From Lojkania enalia (taxonomy: Eukaryota > Ascomycota > Dothideomycetes > Pleosporales): 64,000 bases of DNA. The notes below the pieces were generated by a model, which had not been told where the DNA came from, did not search any database, and saw nothing but the letters and a program-made list of their open reading frames with translations. The translations under genes were made by a program, and so were the position numbers. The stretch lies in contig ML986774.1 of the NCBI GenBank assembly GCA_010094045.1, forward strand, positions 1-64,000. Reading direction: 5' to 3'. Positions 35,157 through 47,400 of the stretch are shown in pieces; positions within the stretch are counted from its first letter, which is position 1, and every line of letters starts with the position of its first letter.

Positions 35157-37261
35157 GTTGATTATGAGGCTGATTGGTTGCTTGTTTGAAATAGAGTTTG
35201 TTTGTTCAATGGAGTTGAAAGAAGTTTGTAGGCTTGTGTTGTGGTGAAGGACTAGGAGGATGCACACTCGACGCTCTTTATGTATGCGGTCAAAGATCGA
35301 TTTCTCACTAAAAAGGCGTACGCTACATCTACGTCATGGCTCGGAGGTACGATCGTGAAGATCTGGAAGCGGCTGGGCAGTTCACATGCGCCAGGTGCGT
35401 TTCGGCGTGCTATGAGAGCACGTTTTCAAGCCACCACGCGCCACGATTGGTCGATCGCCATAAGGAAACGATGCGATTCTCAAGACTTTTGCATGCCTAG
35501 GTGCGATTCCGCATCCAGGTGACATAGATCTACCCCTCCATCGATACCAACCGCTGACGTCGTTTCCTGGCACACTAACCGGAAACAGCCCAGTGTCCCG
35601 TAGTACAAAACGCAACTGAAGGTCTCGCCCTTTGTCGCCGCGGTGACGTCGCCCAAAACAATCACTGTAGGCGACAAGCAAACATGTGCAAAGCAGTAAT
35701 CGCCCGTCGAGTGGATTGTAAGAGGTGGACGGATACCCTCTTGCCTTTATTTATGCAAGTTCCCAGTTTCCTCATTTGTCCACTCCTGGTGCCCGAAGGT
35801 TTCATCATCCTCCTTGGCAATGTCGTCGTTGGTTGCGGAGCCTGCGCACACCCACACTGCCCACTTTTCATCATCCATCATTGGTTCACTGTCATTTTCA
35901 CTCGCCCTTGTAATGCGTGCCTGGTCGAGAAGACCTTCGTCTAGTGTCAAACGCATTAGAGGATTGAGAACACGGCAGACTCCCAGTTACACCTACTACG
36001 GAGCGCCACTGGGCACAGCAAATCCTACGATTCCCCCACGAGTTTTAGACATCCCAGAAGATGCCAGGCCTCCAGCCAAGTTGTCTAGAGAGAGACATCA
36101 GCGCCAATGCAACTCTTGCCCAAGTCAACTTTCTATGTGCAAGACAGACGGGGAATTGGACTAGATAAACGTGAGCAGATAAACTACCATGTGCGCCGCT
36201 AATATGCAAGTACGACAATCTAAATACTAGAATTAACGCGTATTGCGACAAGTAAGATAATCAAATGAAAAACAAGAAGTATGAAATGGGCGCACACGAT
36301 CCGCAGCAGACGGATGTTCAAGACCTTGGATCTCAAGGGCAAAGCTTACATCCTGCTGTGCCTACTGACCTCCTCGTAGACAACGACCTGCCTTTTCCAA
36401 GGCTTATAACTAGTTTTCCCGAGACATCTCCCAAGGTGCTCGCCACGACAACACTCTAGACCTATTTTAGCCGCCACCCGCATTCGCTTTCGGCGCTGGA
36501 CCAATAATACTCCGATAGTCCCTGAAACATGACTAGGCATTGTCAAGCATGTTCCTGATCAGCTCGGTTGATGAGGTACTTGTTCCTACCAATGGCTATC
36601 CGAGCATCCTGAGCCCAGTGTTTCAAAACAGCCATTATCACCAGCGCATGCTCGGAGTGTTTTATTATTTGCGTGTGATTTGGACCACGTTGATCTTCAA
36701 GCCGGCCCTTTAATTATATTTCCTGGAAATATGAAATCGGCGAAATTCACAGTCATCTTTTCAACAAGCCTATCTCTTCTGCTTAGCCTCCCCAGAAATC
36801 ATCGCTCGCCTGATTCCGCTGTGCCGCACGAGCTGGATAGACGCCCTGTAGGTTGTGTCCACGGGCCGTAGTCAGTTTGGCTAGGATCCAGATACCCATG
36901 GGGCTTTAGTACATCCTGCGGCGCGTGGGTAGGCGCCCCGGGAGGTTTCTAACTCTCTATCAAAGCTAATAGGTCTTTTTGTGGGTGCTACACTGGATAC
37001 TTTCTCGGCATTATCCCTCACAGCCAGTTTTTCCACATCCACGTCAATATGCTAGGGTCGGGATCCTGTGCCCGGCTATGTTTGCGCTGTCACAAGCGGT
37101 GAAGGGGGTGAAGATAAATGGAGCTGTTCTCCTCTCCAATTCAGCTCTCTCTTCTCGATCATAGATATCAGACCCATTTCCTTTGATCTTTCCATGATAC
37201 CCAGTTCGATACTTGCACTAGTGTTCCACGTTAATCTTAGTCTATTGGCACATTTTACACC
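35157..37261. other. 2.1-kb intergenic region between Hsp9/12 and GH76 genes
   Basis: Divergent promoters of the stress protein (left) and the GH76 enzyme (right). It is AT-rich around 36150-36300 and 36650-36750. Apart from the stress-type motifs I see no gene. Confidence 0.5.
35330..35650. promoter_or_regulatory. cluster of CRE/ATF-like and STRE-like sites upstream of Hsp9/12
   Basis: Upstream of the small stress protein are TACGTCA (35330-35336), TGACGTC (35555-35561) and TGACGTC (35644-35650), matching the core of bZIP Atf1/Sko1 sites. A CCCCT pentamer (35533-35537) matches the Msn2-type stress element. They lie about 170-490 bp from the start codon. Binding is inferred from known motifs only. 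Confidence 0.45.
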
Positions 37262-38401
37262 ATGAAATACCCACAATCAATTCTATGTCCCCTCCTCTTC
37301 ATTGGCTCTGCTGTGGCCGACCAGTACGTGGACAATGCACATACTGCCGTTAAAACGCTACAAGATAGATGGTACGATGCCAATAACGGATTATGGTATG
37401 TATTCCTGGCGGACTCAAAAAAATTCCTGTATTAATACTCATCCAGGAAGGTTGACACAGAATCCGGACACGTCTGGTGGCAGTCTGGTAATATGATTGA
37501 AACCATTGCAAAATTCGGCATTCATGACCCCAGTTTCAAACAAACCGCCTCAGACATTGTAGCCAATACCTACGCTAAAGCTGCCAATCAATTTGGCGCC
37601 AATAATTGGATCAATGACTTTTACGACGATAATGGCTGGTGGGCTCTCGGCTGGATTGCATCTTATGATTTGACTGGCGACGTCAGGTACCTCAACACCG
37701 CCAAAGACATCTTCGAAGACATGACTGGTGGCTGGACAACACCATGCAATGGCGGCATATGGTGGAGTAAGCATAAGGAGCACATCACCGCCATCTCAAA
37801 CGAATTATTCCTTTCGGTAGCTGCCCACCTCGCAAACCGGGTCCCGGAGAACGAGAAAGCTGAATATCGTAATTGGGCAATCATGGAGTGGGACTGGTTC
37901 AGCAAGTCCGGCATGATAAACGGCGATAATGTGATCAACGATGGTATCAGAGTCGATGATTGTCAGAACAATGGAGAATGGGTATACACGTACAACCAAG
38001 GCGTGGTTCTAGCCGGTCTCTCTGAGCTTGCAAGGGCAACTTCGAACGGCTACTACATCGAACAGGCATACCGCATCGCTGGCGGCGCTCTGAATGCACT
38101 TACCGATAACGGCATCCTCATCGAGAAGGTCCCCACTCCTGGGGGAATCGGGGATCTCGACGAGCAAGGAATGATGTTCAAGGGCGTTTTTGTGAGAGGT
38201 CTGTCCACACTTAATGAGAATGCCCCTAGGCAAGACTTTTGGGAATTCCTAAAGAGGAATGCAGATTCCGTATGGTCGAAGGATAGAGATGGTGAGGGCG
38301 TCATAGGGCCCAGATGGCAAGGTCCTAGTGGTTTGGCTTTAACTACAAGCCACGCCTCTGGCATCGATGCTTTGGTCGCAGCTGCTCAAGCCAATGTCTA
38401 G
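37262..38401 (+). CDS. secreted GH76 alpha-1,6-mannanase
   Basis: Endo-alpha-1,6-mannanase-type enzyme acting on mannan backbones. Two exons, 37262..37395 and 37447..38401, give 362 aa; the 51-bp intron splits a Trp codon in GLWKVDTESG. A signal peptide of about 19 residues (MKYPQSILCPLLFIGSAVA) points to secretion. The catalytic pair of adjacent aspartates of GH76 is present in FYDDNGWWALGW (Asp105-Asp106). YNGGIWWSK-like (CNGGIWWSKHKEH), YTYNQGVVLAGL and GIGDLDEQGMMFKGVFVRG also fit the family. Fungal Dfg5/Dcw1 members are about 450 aa, with a C-terminal GPI signal for cell-wall glycoprotein cross-linking. Here the protein ends at AAQANV with no hydrophobic tail, so it is more likely a soluble secreted mannan-degrading form. 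Confidence 0.9.
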
Positions 38402-41400
38402 GGAAGTCTGGGTCGATGTTGCGACGTATTTTGGCTGTCACAGGCACTCAACTATGACGACCATACGTGGGGCTGCTTAATTTCTTCTATCACGTTGTGT
38501 TTTGTTATATACCCAGGATCGTGTTGATTGACCTTTTATTTGCTTCTGAACAGCCTCAAGGTCCGATCGCCGCATACCACGTGGTTTCTAGGGATTTTTC
38601 GTCATGATGTTTCAGATTCATGATATTTTATTGTACGGAATTATTTGCTCTATGTCTGTCGCTTACATATTAGGTATCGACTCCGGTTATAAACTGGGTT
38701 TATCGGCGCTTCCTTGTATTTTCTTGTTACGAGTTCACGACCTATACTTCTTACTAGAGTCACTGTATCTGGCATCGCAAATCCCCGATACCCATCAAAT
38801 ACAATTTCTATTCGTTCAATTAATGATACTAGCAAATAGCTCAACAACTACAAATAAATATTCTAGACATCTGAACGTGGCACGGGCGCATTCCCTACAT
38901 CTCTAGCGTGGGATGACCGTATTCATGTTCACTTGAGTAGCAAGGCTTAATTAACTATAGAACATATTATGACCTTTCTATTTTTCTGTAAATGATTTGT
39001 CTGCCATGTGTTTCCAGCATCACCGCCAGACACTAAGCGGCCGACCCAGTCATCCCACAAGCCAACGTGGTCAAAATCTCTCGCCCTCAACCTACTCCAT
39101 AATTCTGTCACCCTGACATTCGTTTTCATATTTAATAACCCCAGTCGCTAAAGCCTGTAGGAGAGCAAAAGAGGTGTTGGATACTGCTGTATCTCGCTCC
39201 GTGTCCATTCAGTTCAACGACGAGGCGTGATAAGGTCGCAGGACTGGATATGCAAGGATGAGCAGCTGCGGGGGCGTCATCCGAGGGGTTCCGAGTCCCT
39301 GTGGTATTGATGGAACCGCATGACCAACGATGCGGTATCGATCTTTATGTGAATCGTACTGTAATCTTGTGCATGAGCTTGGGATCTGATAGGTACTGAG
39401 AACTGGTGGGGTCGACCCTGAATGGGAAGTGCGCGTTTAGGGGTTTGAGTGGTTTGGTGAGGTGCGGGGTGATTGGCTGGGATTTTGTGGTAGGTAGTAA
39501 GCAGCCTAGATTAGGGATTATTTCATACTTTGAATTTTTTTTTTTTTTTTTTTTTTTTTTGGAATGAGAGTTTGGTTTGATAATGTAGATATTTCAAAGG
39601 TGCTGCAGTACAAGACCGGTTGTCAAATTAGAAATATTAATAACAGAGGCCGACTAGTTGGTCACACAATGTCTAGATAAGCATTTGTTCAACAAAATTA
39701 TGTACTCTTGAGCAAAATTTCAATCTCTATTGATAGAATCATTGCACCGCCTGGGCCCGTCAAGTAACTTACTAGCGATTTGTGGCCATGAGAGTCGAGC
39801 CACTCTACCAAGTTCGTCCTCATAAATAGTCCCAACGCTTTTACCAGAGATATATCACTCACGAACTCGTAGAAGGATAAAAGTTTTGGGATTACAAAAC
39901 CACAGTCTTGCGCATCCGTGAGCATGATACAAAATCATTTTGATGCTCTTCCGTGATGGAGTACGGACTCCATTAGATAGAAATATAGATGACGTTTGCG
40001 TCATTTGTGCTAGTGGTATGCATTATCGTTCCTCAACTTACATTTTAAAGTATATCGATTGGGTATGAAATGAAATTTGGGGATATATGAGCGTTCATAA
40101 AGATAGGGACGAAAAATGTGGGAATAATATTGGGGAGTTTAACCCTACTCGTGCGAGGTCTCTAGAAGCGGAGATGCGGGTCTCCTAATATAATACTGAT
40201 TGGCGGGACCTCGGAATCTTGAGAAAATAGCAATTGTTAGAAATTAGGGAGAATATATTGAGCAGTCAGCGCAATAGTTGAATATTAAGTTTGTAAATAT
40301 CTGTCAATACTTTAGTCATCTCTCCAGGAGGTAGTATCCTTCGCAAGGCGAGGAACCTTTTAGTAAATGTGACCCTAAATTATCTAAATGTGATGCACCA
40401 TTTACACAGATTCTTGGAGAGAACAACTTGGATTGGCGTCATATGCAGTGTTGCGAGCGGTCGAGCTAGAAGATCGATCAAAAGTTCGGTTAAAATTTAT
40501 TCTAATAATCGGTATCCATTTTCATAATCCCGTGCCTAATCTATATTCGACGCAAATTGATTGGTACCTATCACAAATATGCCAGCGAGCCGGTTCATAA
40601 AACTGTATCTTGTGTTTAGAGACCTAATGAACACCCCGTTCGTTAGCACTTAAGTAGTACCCCTCTCGCTCTCTTAATCATCTCGGCGATTAAACCCCAA
40701 TAAACTCTCCACTTCAACTACCGCTCAGTTGGCTAGCCAGTTACACTCGAAGATTTTGCCGATTATCTATTCAATAATAGTCAAAGATATCCCCTTAGCT
40801 AGTCGTTTAGTAGCTGTTAGAACCCCAGTAATTACACGACATGCGGATCAAAGAAAATTGACACTCACGGAGCCCTTATTAGAGTTCGAATGTCCAGACA
40901 CAGAGAACTCTCACTCTCATTCTGCTTCTCACGTACCACTATCAGCCATCACTACAACATATGCATGATCAGAATCACCCTCCGCTGTCACCCTACCGCG
41001 CCTCTCCACGCTATCAGATCCACAGCAAACAAATAATAGAATACAAACACATCATTTTATCTCTATATTCACGGGCTAGATACAAACTACGTCATATCAG
41101 CGTTCCATACAACGGATTTGTATTATCAAACTACACATGCAGTGTAAGTAAACCAATCGCCTTAAGATAATTTAATGGAGCGAGTGCCGATACATATATA
41201 TTATAGCGCTACTACAATTCTTCGTTAGATGATAATATCCTATACTACCTTGAACCGGGGAAATTACGAGGCGAACATACGTAGATATATTCCGAGTTAA
41301 GTGTACTACAAATTTCTACACTGAAACTACATCCTATAAACGGTTAGACAAATTAAGTATCATCAGTAGGATTAGAGGCTAATTATAGCATATAAATAAG

Positions 41401-44400
41401 GAATTGGTAATATATGCTTTATAGGCTAGCCTGGGTTTTACTATTAGAGTATGATATATGTCTATTCTTAATATTAAACTTCTATCCCGCGCGTGACTTC
41501 TGCGTATCCTTAGCACCATTTGTATGTGAGGCGCCGTCGTCCTGCAAGATTGTGTATGTGTTGTTTGAGAATGTTCATCATTATCATGATCCGCTTCAAT
41601 TCGTTTCCATTCGACACATGCAAAGAGCCTACATAAGATAACTCCTTTCTACAGAGATTGACATGCCTAGGCCTTTATGAACATGGAGACCATGATGGTA
41701 GACTTAACCTCTCTTCGCCTTGCGCAACCGCGACTACAAGCGACCTCACTCACCAGACTTTCTTCCCATTTTCCATATTCGTGAGCTAGGACGATAGGAA
41801 GTGATAAATGCGAACACAAATTTATACAAAGAACACCTGGCATGTCTCTGCACTCCTCCTTCCTGGGGCCTCCAACCCGCTATTGCGCAAAGACACCGCG
41901 GTGAGAAGATGAACGACTTAGATAGAAAACTCAACGAAGAGCCCATAGACTAAGGTCAGAACTGAGAATATAAATTATATGGAAGGAAACGGACCGTGAA
42001 GGTAAACCTATTCGATACTGTTATTCGCTAGATTACAAAGTCCCCCTGGGCCTTTGATGCTCACCAATTGCTGGAAACACGTGGTTGCCCAAAGACAACA
42101 AAGCCCCGCAAGGATTCGACCAGTGCTCTATTGGTAGAACAAAAGACGTATAGATACATTAGGAATATCAAAAACGCACATGACTCCACATGTTCTTAAT
42201 TACATACCCCCAATCTTCCCGCTCTCTGGCATATCATCCCATCCCTCGTACATTTCCAACATAGCGACCCGTACTCACACAATCAAGTTTAGTAAACATA
42301 TCATTCGGATGCAAACAGTATCACGCTTCCACCAGCCAAACCGACCCCCAAACCCTGCCCGAGCATCGTGAAAGCCGTCTCGCAAACCCAAGCTCCGGAT
42401 AATCGAGACGATCCATTTAACGATGTAGGAAGAACGCGACGAGCATAGAGGGACTAGCTAGATCCTGGCACTGGTGGTTACATTCCCATCCGTTCTCGGC
42501 GAGGAAGAGGATTGGCGTCATGTAGTTGAACGTACTGGATACGATATAAGAGTTTGGATATATATATTGATATATAGATATATGGAGTATTTAACATGCC
42601 TGTGGGCTAGGCACGTACAAGCGTGATGTTTGAGTTAAGTATGCATGTATGCACATCTCTCCGTGCCATCCTGCGCGTACTTGTACAACTGAGAATGCGT
42701 ATCCGTAAAACCTCACCTCGAATCGATAAGACGGATAACTACCACACTCAAACCCACAAGATAGTTAACTCCCCCCAGATTCCGGCCGCCGAGACAAAGA
42801 CCCTCATCGCAGATTTCCATATGGGAAAAAAGCACTTCACAATAACTACCCCGTTATCGACATGTGCAGAGCAATGGCTTCACGGAGAAATGTAGCGACC
42901 GCCACCGTGCCGATGGTTAGACAGTTGATTATACTTGGTGGGTCACGTCTCTCGTGGGATCCTGATATTCTATACATACTCGACTCGTATATAGTCCGAT
43001 TTCTAGGGATGCCCCGAGCGTTGGAGGAATGGTATGAATCTTAAGCAGCGATAAGCTCCGGCCTAGCTGCCACGTGATGTGAATGGGTATATATAAGTTT
43101 CCAAGACCATGAACGCTTGCACGGAGAAGAGCTTATATACAATATCACTGGGGATGGTCGGGAACTGTATGAACAGATGACTTAAATAAACCCTACACCC
43201 ACTTCTAGGCGTCCGGCTGCTACGTGCTACCTATGCACCACCTTCGCTGTTTCGTCTTGCCGACTATCATGCATCTTCTCGCATCCAGACGGGAACCAGA
43301 ATCGAAAACCCGCTAAGTTTCGGTTTTGAAAATGGAATGTCCTGCTATCTCCACCTTCTGGATCTAAGGATGTGGTTGGGTTGCATTTTATACGAGCGTG
43401 TGCCCCTGGCGACGCGCTAGAAGAAAATTCCAGAAATGGCCGAGCGACTGCAGGGCCTATGTATGTGCCTGCATACATATCCACGAGGGAACGATAATGC
43501 AGCATCTGCTAGAGAAATTCTCGAGGGAAGGTGGGGGGAGCCAATGATCGACGTTGACGCGGTTTCCGAGCACGGTGGCACAGTACACCGACATGCGAAG
43601 TACGAATAATGCCCCCGACGGGAACATTTGGATGTTTCGGGAATGGTGGGAGTGTCTGTTTGAATCGAGAAGGTTAGTCGACCGATAGTGGCATGTTCCA
43701 TGTTGGCGAGGTCTTGGGAGAACTGGGCCCTTTGCAAGCGGCACGCGCTTACAGTACCATGTTTCAGGCATTCCTGACGTTGCGACTAAGTTGTCGAAAC
43801 CGGGGCGCCGGGTGTGGCGTGAGCGTCGGAGGAAACTCCGAATTATTATCTGGATACGACGAGTTGAATTGTTAGTTGGCGGCAGGAACGTCGGTTCCAG
43901 GGTTCGCTTTGACAAGAAGAATCAAGATGTTGATTCAACCTTTGTTGGTGGGAGAATGGAGCGAATTGCCGGGATTACCTGACTCGTGGACAACATTACT
44001 CGGCGAAGGTTGGTTTTGCGCCTCGACTTCCATATTGAGATTACTCCTTCGGTCGAAGGCTTGATATTAGTGGCCCGTGCCTGAATAAGCACCGAAGACT
44101 ATGCTATCCTACTGTTCGCAAGATGCTAGCCAATTGTTTGATAAAAAAGAGTGAATGTATATTCAGTTGTATAGTTTGGTACTGCCGATTCAGGACGACG
44201 ATAAGACTGCCCACGTTGATCGTTTGGATTGAATGACACGTGGTAGTTGAGGCCCAATGCCCAACTGGACCAGGATGAATGTCAAGAGCTCAGCATACGA
44301 GCCAACATGCAAGTCTTCAACATGGTCTATTAGTTAGGTAAGGCATTCTAGATGCTAGCAGGCCTACCTGGGTTATGAATCGTCACGCTTAAGAAGCCAA

Positions 44401-47400
44401 GCAAAAATGGACAACAGAAGCGACTAAAGGCAGACTGAGAGGAATAATTGAGTTTAGTTAAGAAAGATATTTATATATCGAACATAGCCCCACAAACTAG
44501 ACATTGTGCTAGACAGGAAAAACCGAGGCGGTAGATTGAATTCTGGCTAAGCGTATCAAGGCAGCCGCAAAAAAGGAACATGGCAGGATCCGACACGCTG
44601 GTCTTTGAGAGAATATAGTCCTGGACTTCGCCATAAGGAGTTGGCCGTGGGACTTTCCATTCGGGAAAAGGCGCCTAGGAATTGAAGTCCGCACTGCGTC
44701 TAGGTGCGCGTCTAAGATATTGAGAACGCCCTCTTAATCCGTGCCTAAGATGTACGTCAATTCTAGAGCCTGGGGATCTGCCGGCAGACTATGGACCGGC
44801 GGACCGTCCGCGGATTCTTGGGACTTGCAGCACGACGAAGAGCTGAAGAGTAGTGATCGCCGCTGCAATTTGGGAGAGCCTAAATGCGGTGAGGCTTGGG
44901 GTTGGTGGGGCACGGCGGTGGTGGGGCAGGGGCTGGGAAGCTACCGAATCAGGAATGACACTGGAGCAGGAGCGCAACGTACGCCGTGGGTTCCCCCCCT
45001 CTGACGCCTTGCGCTTACAAAAACCCGCACACTTTGACAGGACAGAAGCAAGGCCTGATGAACCTAATGGTCATCCCTGTATCCCCGGCGCCCAGAAAAA
45101 GCACACGATGCGCCAATTACCTGGTTTCACAGGACCGGCCAGAGAGCAGCCTGCATCCTCGTAAATGCTCTGGCATAACTACTGTAGGACCAAGATCTGC
45201 GTCGCACAGCAAATCACGGCCTTCGTTGGGTCGCCAGCCGGTGGTCTATTCTGCAAAAAAGAATGCTGACGCCATGCTGGCCTGTTCAGTCCAAAGAGGA
45301 ATCCCAACCGTGTCCGCTCTATTCTGGTGGTGTGGTGCTAAATCATCTGTGACATTTACTCTTCGTAAAGTGTTCTCCGGTTTCCTCGAGATGATCTGCA
45401 TATTGCACTGACGGCGAAGTCCGTTATAAGGCTGGGCTTAAATCAACGAAATCATTGTCCATATGGATGAAAGGCTAATGCGAATGTTGGTCTTTGATGA
45501 GGTTCATATCGATGTCCGTCTGCATGCATGCGGTCATCCGGGCGTTTGCCTGAGGCGTGTCCTCGCATTTCCAGGATCGGAAATTTGGAAAGTCTTGATT
45601 CGACTTCAGAACACGATGGCGGTGGACAGCGATAGGTCACAGTGCCGCCAGTAATGTCCTGGTCGCATTTCCAACCACCCCAGCGTTGAAAGTAACGTTG
45701 TTGTGGCGTGGACCGGCTGGATGGAGGTTGGGAACGTGAGGTGCAAAGGGGATCTTGGATAATACCTTGGTAGTTGTGCTACATGGCGACTAGGCACGTG
45801 CCGAAACGTGGTGCTGGTGCTACTGCAGGAGTGACATGCTGGCATCGTAACGTGCTTCTCGTATTGACACATATTTTTAATAAACTATCAGGGTCAAGAT
45901 ACCGTAATCGTCGGGGTGGCCAGGGATGCGATGGACATGCATGCTGGCACCGCTGGACGCCTTTCCAATACGAAACTCGCAAAAGGACGCCGTTCAAATA
46001 TTGATATCCCACCGATGCGGCAGTGGGCGTGATTAGGGATGGCTGTTTGGGATGGGCAAGAATGGGGGTTTCTATGCAAGCCCTGCTCGGTGCTTCTCAC
46101 TCTGCAGACTTGAGGATGCAAGCGCGAGAAAGTAGCGACTGATTGCTGGATCGGGAAGGTGCCAGTCGATCATGTTCGAGCTCTTGATGATAGGGAACTT
46201 TACGCAGGCGTATTTTTAGTATGGTAGACGGTGCTCGGTGTGTGGCTTTGTTCGGCCTGTCGCAGAGAGCGAAGTGGTCGACATCCCACACGGGGTGGCC
46301 CAATCAGGGAAGCACGGAGGATTCATTAATGCAAGTGGCTGCCAAACATTGCGACGCAGGACATGATGTTTATATCCCTGACGCTTCGGATTATTGCCGC
46401 TGGCGAGCGATGTTCCAGTGTGCAAACCATCATGGCGGCCCGCGAGCCAAGCGCGGTGATGGCTGGCGCCAGGGATGCAGCCTCGCGCACACTGGAAGGG
46501 GAGCCTACTAGTTCAGATGTAGCCAACCCTATGCGATGGACAGAAATTACAGGAATTAGAATGTCCCTAGCGGAGGTGGGTACAGAGCAACGTCCTGAAC
46601 CACTGTAATTCCGCTCTTATATTGGAACGAAAGCGAGATCCGGATCGATCGGTGGGCCACGTTTCAGATGTGGTCGTTATTTAGCCAAAATGCACGAATC
46701 CAGGGCCGCAGCAAGGTCACCTAGCCTCGGCTGGTCGCTACTGGAGCCTCATTTTTGGAAGTTAGACGCTGAAGAAGGGGGGGTGTCAACGCCGGTAACC
46801 TGGAACCTTTGGCACCAGTACCGAGTCATCATGACCGCTTTAGAGGAACTAAGGACGACTGGACAGCAGGGGGAGGACATGGGCGATGGAGCAGGGCCAT
46901 CGCCCGTTGCGATGACATGGCGCTCTCTCCCTCCGGCCTCTGATGGGATAGCATTGGTGGTATTGGTGGCATTGGTGGTAATCACTGGATGGAGAGATGG
47001 CGCGGGATATCTTGGCCCGATTTTGCTGTTGGGAGGCATGATTCAAAAAGAAAAGAGCGCGAGACCACAGATAGCAGGCCACTAGAGGGCGACGGCAATG
47101 CTATCTATCGGCGGCCACCCGCGTGCCCGAGTGGATGCTATCCGGACTGCAGTTGATGTCATGGCCGCCATGCGCTTCGCCTTGTCATCACTCGCTCGCC
47201 CCCGCGAGGTCGAGCAGCGGCCGTGGGTGTGTCTAATGGTGGTGGTACGAGCGATGATGCGGTGCTCGTAGATATGGCATTATTCCCCAGGTGGAGAATG
47301 CGATCGTGTGCACGCCCACGTGCGATTCGCTCTCGTGGGTGGTCGGGAGTGCGACTGCGAACGTCATGCACGTGCGACCTCCTTAGCCACTGCGCTGGGA

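Noticed and set aside
42080..42140. tRNA-like B-box (GGTCGAATCC on the minus strand)
   Set aside because: No matching acceptor stem or A-box at the right distance; does not fold as a cloverleaf by eye.
43457..43915. 152-codon minus-strand ORF
   Set aside because: Overlaps more protein-like plus-strand segments; composition looks like an antisense shadow.
46690..47085. 131-codon plus-strand ORF with a hydrophobic segment
   Set aside because: The hydrophobic run comes from a 9-bp ATTGGTGGY repeat; no homology recognised.
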